Source of the DNA: Holophagaceae bacterium
Lineage (GTDB): Bacteria; Acidobacteriota; Holophagae; Holophagales; Holophagaceae
Direction of reading: 5' to 3'
Length of the DNA: 64,000 bases
Assembly: GCA_016710635.1 (NCBI GenBank)
Contig: JADJVL010000002.1
Coordinates: 248,001 to 312,000, forward strand
Position 1 is the first letter of the stretch. Each line of letters begins with the position of its first letter. Shown here piece after piece: positions 60,289 through 64,000 of the stretch. The translations under genes and the position numbers were made by a program. The notes beneath the pieces were generated by a model. It was not told the origin of the DNA. It saw nothing but the letters and a program-made list of their open reading frames with translations, and did not search any database.

Positions 60289-61953
60289 TCAGGAGGAAGC
60301 CTTGGTGCCCGTCCGGCGGGCCCCGCTGATGGCGCCGTAGAGCTTCAGCTTGCGGTAGAGGGTGGCGGAGCCGATCTGGAGCTGCTCGGCGGTGCGGGTC
60401 TGGTTGCCGCCATTCAGTTCCAGGGCCGACAGGATGTACTCCTTCTCCATCTCCTCCAGGGGCCGCACCGCCCCCTTCACGGTCATGAGCCGCGGGATCG
60501 CCTGGGCGATCTCGTCGGGCAGGTCCTCGAACTCCACGCGGGTTCCCGTCGCAAGGGCGACGGCCCGCTCCATGGCGTTCTCCAGCTCGCGGACATTGCC
60601 CGGCCACTCGCAGCGCAGGAGCTGGACGGCGGCGGCAGGGGCGAAGCCCGAAAGCTTGCGTTTCATCCGGTGGGAGGATTCCGCCAGGAGCACCCGGGCC
60701 AGGGGCAGGATGTCGTCCCGGCGTTCCCGGAGGGGCGGCACGCATAGCTCCACGACTTTCAGGCGGTAGTAGAGGTCCTGGCGGAAGGTGCCGTTCGCCA
60801 CCGCCACGGCCAGGTCCCGGTTGGTGGCCGCCACGACGCGCACGTCCACGTGCCGGCTCTTGTTCTCCCCGACCCGGCGGATCTCCCGCTCCTGGAGGGC
60901 CCGCAAGAGCTTCACCTGCATGCCCGGGGACACTTCGCCGATCTCGTCGAGGAGCAGGGTGCCCTTGTTGGCCGCCTCGAAGAGGCCCGGGCGGTCGTGG
61001 GTGGCGCCGGTGAAGGCGCCCCGGGCGTGGCCGAAGAGCTCGCTTTCCAGGAGCGTCTCGGTGATGGCCCCGCAGTTCACGGCGATGAAGGGCCCGGCGA
61101 AGCGCGGGGATTCCTCGTGCACCAGGCGGGCGATCCGCTCCTTGCCCGCGCCGCTTTCGCCGGTGATGAGGACGGTGGAATCCACCTTGGCCACCCGGCG
61201 CGCCAAGTCCACCACCTGCCGCATGGCCGGGCTCTTGGCGACGATGCCCAGGGGTTGCTCCAGGTCCGGCGCCACCCGGGTCAGGGCCCGGTGGTGCAGG
61301 CGCAGCTTGCGCTCGGCCACCTTCAGGGATTCGGTGACCCGATGGAGGGAGGTGTCCAGGCACTCCTTGAGGAGGATCGGCTCGAAGAAGCGCAGCTCCT
61401 CGGCGTGGGTGTCCCCCCATTCCTCCCGCGTGCGTCCCAGCAGGTGGCAGGTGGCGTCCCCCTTGCCCAGGCAGCGGTCCTCCAGGACGAAGATCTCCTT
61501 GCCAGTGATCTGGCTGAGGTAGCCGCTCTTGAGGCCGCAGATGGTCCAACACATGGGTGAATCCGCCCGGCCGAAATGGAGCAGGTGCTGCTCGGCCTCG
61601 TAGGAGCTCAGGACGCTGTCGCCCTCCCGGGACAGCGGCCCCTTGCCGCCGGGCCGGACATGGAAGAAGCCCTCCAGGGTGTTGATGCGCGGACCCGCCC
61701 GGAGCAGTTCCTCGTCGCTGTCCCACTTGAACTGCATCTTCATGGCTTCGGCCATGCGCCAGCCGTGGGCGAAGCCGAACTGGGTGAGCACGGCCCGGGC
61801 GGCGATGAGCCCGAAGTTCTCCACCAGGTACTTCCGCAGGACCCCCATGGCCACGGCGTCCAGCAGGAGGGCGCGCTGCCCGGCGAAGCGGATCACGCCC
61901 CCCTCCGGGTCCAGCTCCAGCAACTCCTTGTGGTCCAGGTCGGCGGCACGCAC
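60289..61953 (-). CDS. Sigma-54-dependent activator with XylR_N/V4R sensor
   Basis: 554 residues from a GTG at 61953. N-terminal XylR_N (about 10-110) and V4R ('CLGKGDATCHLLGRTREEW', about 140-195) form an aromatic-effector-type sensor. The AAA+ domain (about 230-450) has Walker A 'GESGAGKERIARLVHEE' and the sigma-54 contact loop GAFTGA near residue 312, Walker B 'LLLDEIGEVS' and the Arg finger region. A Fis-type helix-turn-helix closes it ('LELNGGNQTRTAEQLQIGSATLYRKLK'). It resembles XylR/DmpR, whose effectors are phenols or xylenes, but the ligand here is not known. A divergent AT-rich region of 162 bases follows. Confidence 0.93.
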   Translation of the reverse strand: MRAADLDHKELLELDPEGGVIRFAGQRALLLDAVAMGVLRKYLVENFGLIAARAVLTQFGFAHGWRMAEAMKMQFKWDSDEELLRAGPRINTLEGFFHVRPGGKGPLSREGDSVLSSYEAEQHLLHFGRADSPMCWTICGLKSGYLSQITGKEIFVLEDRCLGKGDATCHLLGRTREEWGDTHAEELRFFEPILLKECLDTSLHRVTESLKVAERKLRLHHRALTRVAPDLEQPLGIVAKSPAMRQVVDLARRVAKVDSTVLITGESGAGKERIARLVHEESPRFAGPFIAVNCGAITETLLESELFGHARGAFTGATHDRPGLFEAANKGTLLLDEIGEVSPGMQVKLLRALQEREIRRVGENKSRHVDVRVVAATNRDLAVAVANGTFRQDLYYRLKVVELCVPPLRERRDDILPLARVLLAESSHRMKRKLSGFAPAAAVQLLRCEWPGNVRELENAMERAVALATGTRVEFEDLPDEIAQAIPRLMTVKGAVRPLEEMEKEYILSALELNGGNQTRTAEQLQIGSATLYRKLKLYGAISGARRTGTKASS

Positions 61954-62115
61954 AGGCGGCTTCTTTCTTTCGAATTGAAGGGTAGGTTAAATCAAATTGA
62001 GTGGATTGGGAAGGACGGTCAAAAATAATTATTATTTTAAATACCTTATTCCAATGCATTAACTGAAATGGATCGATTCGTGCACTGAAGGATTCCATAC
62101 ACGAGGAGTCGCTTC
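61954..62115. promoter_or_regulatory. AT-rich divergent promoter region
   Basis: About 160 bases between the sigma-54 activator and a lipoprotein gene, visibly richer in A+T (a stretch with AATAATTATTATTTTAAATA) than any other intergenic part of the window. No clear -24/-12 (GG-N10-GC) box or operator could be fixed by eye. Confidence 0.5.
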
Positions 62116-62556
62116 ATGAACCCAGGCATTTCCACCTTCCGCACTGCCCTCCTGCCCTTGGTCCTGCCCATGGCCGCCGCCCTCGCCGGGCTGCACCTGG
62201 GCTGCACCAAGCCCCAGACCATGGTCTCCGCCGCGGGCGTCCCCGCGAGCCAGGGGACCGTCAAGGCCACCCAGGGGGACAACGGCAACACGAAGCTGTC
62301 CATCCACGTGAAGCACCTCGCGCCCCCGTCGAAGATATCGCCGGACGCGACGGTCTACGTGGTGTGGCTCCAGCCGCGGAACGGGGAGCGCCAGAACATC
62401 GGCGCCCTGGCCCTGGACAGCAACCTCGAAGGCAGCCTCACAACGGTCACGCCCCACCGGCGCTTCCTGGTGACGGTGACGCCGGAGGCTGGCGGGCAGG
62501 TCTCCCAGCCCACCCACGAGCCGGTTTTCAGTTCGGAAGTGGACCGGGGCGATTGA
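62116..62556 (+). CDS. Small lipoprotein
   Basis: 146 residues with leader 'ALLPLVLPMAAALAGLHLGC', a lipobox, and a mature part with two beta-strand-rich segments: 'NGNTKLSIHVKHLAPPSKISPDATVYVVWLQPRNGERQNIGALALD' in parts and 'RFLVTVTPEAGGQVSQPTHEPVFSSEVDRGD'. It resembles short lipoproteins with an Ig-like or anti-sigma-anchor-like fold seen in acidobacteria, without a named role. It precedes the Ig-repeat lipoprotein, with 288 bases between. Confidence 0.75.
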   Translation: MNPGISTFRTALLPLVLPMAAALAGLHLGCTKPQTMVSAAGVPASQGTVKATQGDNGNTKLSIHVKHLAPPSKISPDATVYVVWLQPRNGERQNIGALALDSNLEGSLTTVTPHRRFLVTVTPEAGGQVSQPTHEPVFSSEVDRGD

Positions 62557-62844
62557 GCCAAGGGGCTCCACCGCTGCATCAGGCCCCTGGACAGGAGTTG
62601 CGAATGGATCGAAATAACCGCTGAAAAAGCCGAACAACCCGGAATGACCATCACCACCTGAGCCGGAGCCCGGACCCAGCAGGGAACAGCCTTCCCCGCA
62701 GCTGGATCCCGGAAACACAGACCTCCAGCCCAGCCCCGCCAGGTGCCGCGCGCAAGCGGCGCTTCCAGTGTCCGTGCGCCCCAGGCAATGGGTCGAGCCC
62801 TTCTCCCCGCAGTTGAACCAGAACACATGAAGAGGTGAAACAAA
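62557..62844. other. Intergenic region without a supported gene
   Basis: 288 bases between two lipoprotein genes. It holds a few very short open frames with fair ribosome sites (for example a six-codon frame at 62604 after AGGAG), but no coding signal longer than that, no tRNA and no convincing riboswitch. A partial stem is possible between CCAAGGGGC and GCCCCTGG near 62557-62590. Confidence 0.4.
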
Positions 62845-64000
62845 TGACCAGACTCGATCGATTCACACGCCCGCTGCTGTTGACCGGCGCGTTTCTGCTG
62901 ATGGCCGCGGGCCTCGCCTGCCAGGGCGATGCCGGACGCGACCCCATCCTGGGCACCGGCGGCGGCGCCGTGCATCCCCCCACCGTCATCGACTGCACGC
63001 CGGATCCCAACACCACCGGCGTCACCATCACCAACCCCGTCATCAATGCCACCTTCAGCGAACCGATGTCCCCGATCACCGGCACGGCGACCTTCACGGT
63101 GACCGGCGCCGCTCCGGGCGTGTCCCCCACGGGCACGGTGGCCCTGGACTCCACGAACCGCATCGCCACCTTCACGGTGACGCCGGGCTTCACCCTGACG
63201 CCCCTCAATGTCTATACCGCCACCATCACCGGCGCCAAGAGCCTCTCCACCGGACTCGCCCTGGCGAGTCCTTTTTCGTGGAGCTTCACCACGGGCCCGA
63301 TCCCTGACACGACCCGGCCCCGGGTGACCCTCACGGTCCCCGTCACCACGATCCCCGGCCCGACCCTTGGCGTGCCCTTCAACACGGCCATCAGCGCGAC
63401 CTTCACCGAGGACATGGCCCTCGCGACCATCAACGCGACTTCCTTCACCGTGACCAGCACCGGCGGGATCCCCGTGGCCGGCGGCGTCTCCTACGCCTCC
63501 CGGACGGCGGTCTTCGCCGCGACCGGCGGTCTCGTCCCCGACACGACCTACACCGCGACGATCACCACCGCGGCCACGGACCTCGCGGGCAATGCCCTCG
63601 CCGGCAACCAGGCCCCGCTGCCCGCCGCCAGCAACTACATCTGGACCTTCCGCACGGGCCCGACCCCCGACACGACGCGGCCCCGGGTGACCCTCACGGT
63701 CCCCGCCACGACGATCCCCGGTCCCACCCCCGGCGTGCCCATCAACACCGCCATCAGCGCCGCCTTCACCGAAGACATGGCCCCCGCCACCCTGAACACC
63801 GCCAGCTTCACGCTGACGGGACCGGGTGCCGTGGCCCTCACCGGCGGCGTCTTCTACGCCTCCCGGACGGCCGTCTTCACCCCCGCGGCGGCCCTCCTGC
63901 CCAACACCACCTACACCGCCCGGGTCACCCAGGCGGCGACGGACCTGGCCGGCAACGCCCTGGCGGGCAACCAGTTGCCCCTGCCTGCCGCCAGCGACTA
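62845..64000 (+). CDS. Lipoprotein with SbsA-type Ig-like repeats (continues past the window)
   Basis: At least 385 residues from an ATG at 62845 with AGAGGTGA upstream. Lipobox 'LLMAAGLACQGD', then repeats of about 120 residues each with the SbsA Ig-like (Big_5) pattern: 'NPVINATFSEPMSPIT', 'NTAISATFTEDMALATINATSFTVT', 'NTAISAAFTEDMAPATLNTASFTLTG'. Each ends with a 'TYTATIT..AATDLAGNALAGNQ' segment. Such proteins are surface or periplasmic scaffolds or adhesins. The open frame is still intact at the last base. The neighbour upstream is a small lipoprotein. The DNA also repeats at 363 bases. Confidence 0.88.
63292..64000 (+). repeat. Tandem 363-bp repeat inside the Ig-like lipoprotein gene
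   Basis: The block starting near 63292 (with 'cgggtgaccctcacggtccc' at 63321) recurs with few differences 363 bases later (63684 onward). This equals 121 codons, one Ig-like domain, so it is a recent in-frame domain duplication. The second copy continues to the window end. Confidence 0.75.

Noticed and set aside
63292..64000. CRISPR-like direct repeats
   Set aside because: The repeat unit is 363 bases, in frame and coding for an Ig-like domain. There are no short repeats with spacers, and no cas genes in the window.
1..64000. tRNA, rRNA, insertion sequences, phage or integrase genes, toxin-antitoxin pairs
   Set aside because: None was found. No transposase or integrase motif, no target duplications and no tRNA cloverleaf could be seen in the intergenic parts.

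Overview
The window is high-GC DNA (about 68-70% by eye) with dense, mostly short-spaced genes. Several traits fit an Acidobacteriota genome of the Holophagae/Geothrix type: a photosynthetic-reaction-centre-like dihaem cytochrome, a DUF1800 protein next to a cytochrome-like lipoprotein, many V4R/PAS/GGDEF-EAL sensors, a two-subunit glycine decarboxylase P-protein and a class II DAHP synthase. The taxonomic call is inference; there is no rRNA or tRNA in the window.

Layout. 1-1.9 kb: DUF1800 protein (cut by the window edge), cytochrome-like lipoprotein, small Tic20-like membrane protein. 1.9-6.3 kb: queA and an MsbA-type ABC exporter, then a Phe/Tyr-rich leader peptide with a complete attenuator in front of class II DAHP synthase (frameshifted as assembled). 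6.3-9.5 kb: four overlapping genes around an ECF sigma factor. 9.6-15.3 kb: a V4R hybrid histidine kinase and a 1249-aa PAS/GAF/GGDEF/EAL protein. 15.4-21.3 kb: MOT1-type transporter, S41 peptidase, Lrp regulator, dihaem cytochrome, PepSY-type membrane protein, DUF4920 protein. 21.3-26 kb: gcvPB, gcvPA, response regulator, rph, rpiB. 26.1-38 kb: SNF2 helicase with SWIM partner, ridA, glpK, lytic transglycosylase, DinG-like helicase, a lower-GC lipoprotein and a class III cyclase.

38.3-53.5 kb holds the most unusual locus: five genes on the + strand joined by a 1-nt gap and three 4-nt stop/start overlaps. They encode an anchored beta-propeller, a VIT/VWA protein, a 2579-aa helical-repeat protein, a 511-aa secreted protein of unknown family, and a fusion of a penicillin-binding-type transpeptidase domain with a SpoIID-like domain. 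Every product has a signal peptide or membrane anchor, so I read the locus as an undescribed envelope/peptidoglycan-associated machine.

53.5-64 kb: MgtC/DUF4010 membrane protein; a DUF302 gene overlapping a DsrE-like gene whose middle is replaced by a roughly 220-nt G-run (assembly artefact); a chalcone-isomerase-like protein; a PAS protein, a CheB-CheR-PAS hybrid and a V4R sigma-54 activator; then two lipoproteins, the second with SbsA-type Ig-like repeats and cut by the window end.

Sequence quality matters here. Three genes (DAHP synthase, VIT/VWA protein, transpeptidase-SpoIID) each lack exactly one base in a short G or C run, and the G-run destroys a fourth. These look like sequencing or assembly errors rather than real pseudogenes, but raw reads are needed to decide.
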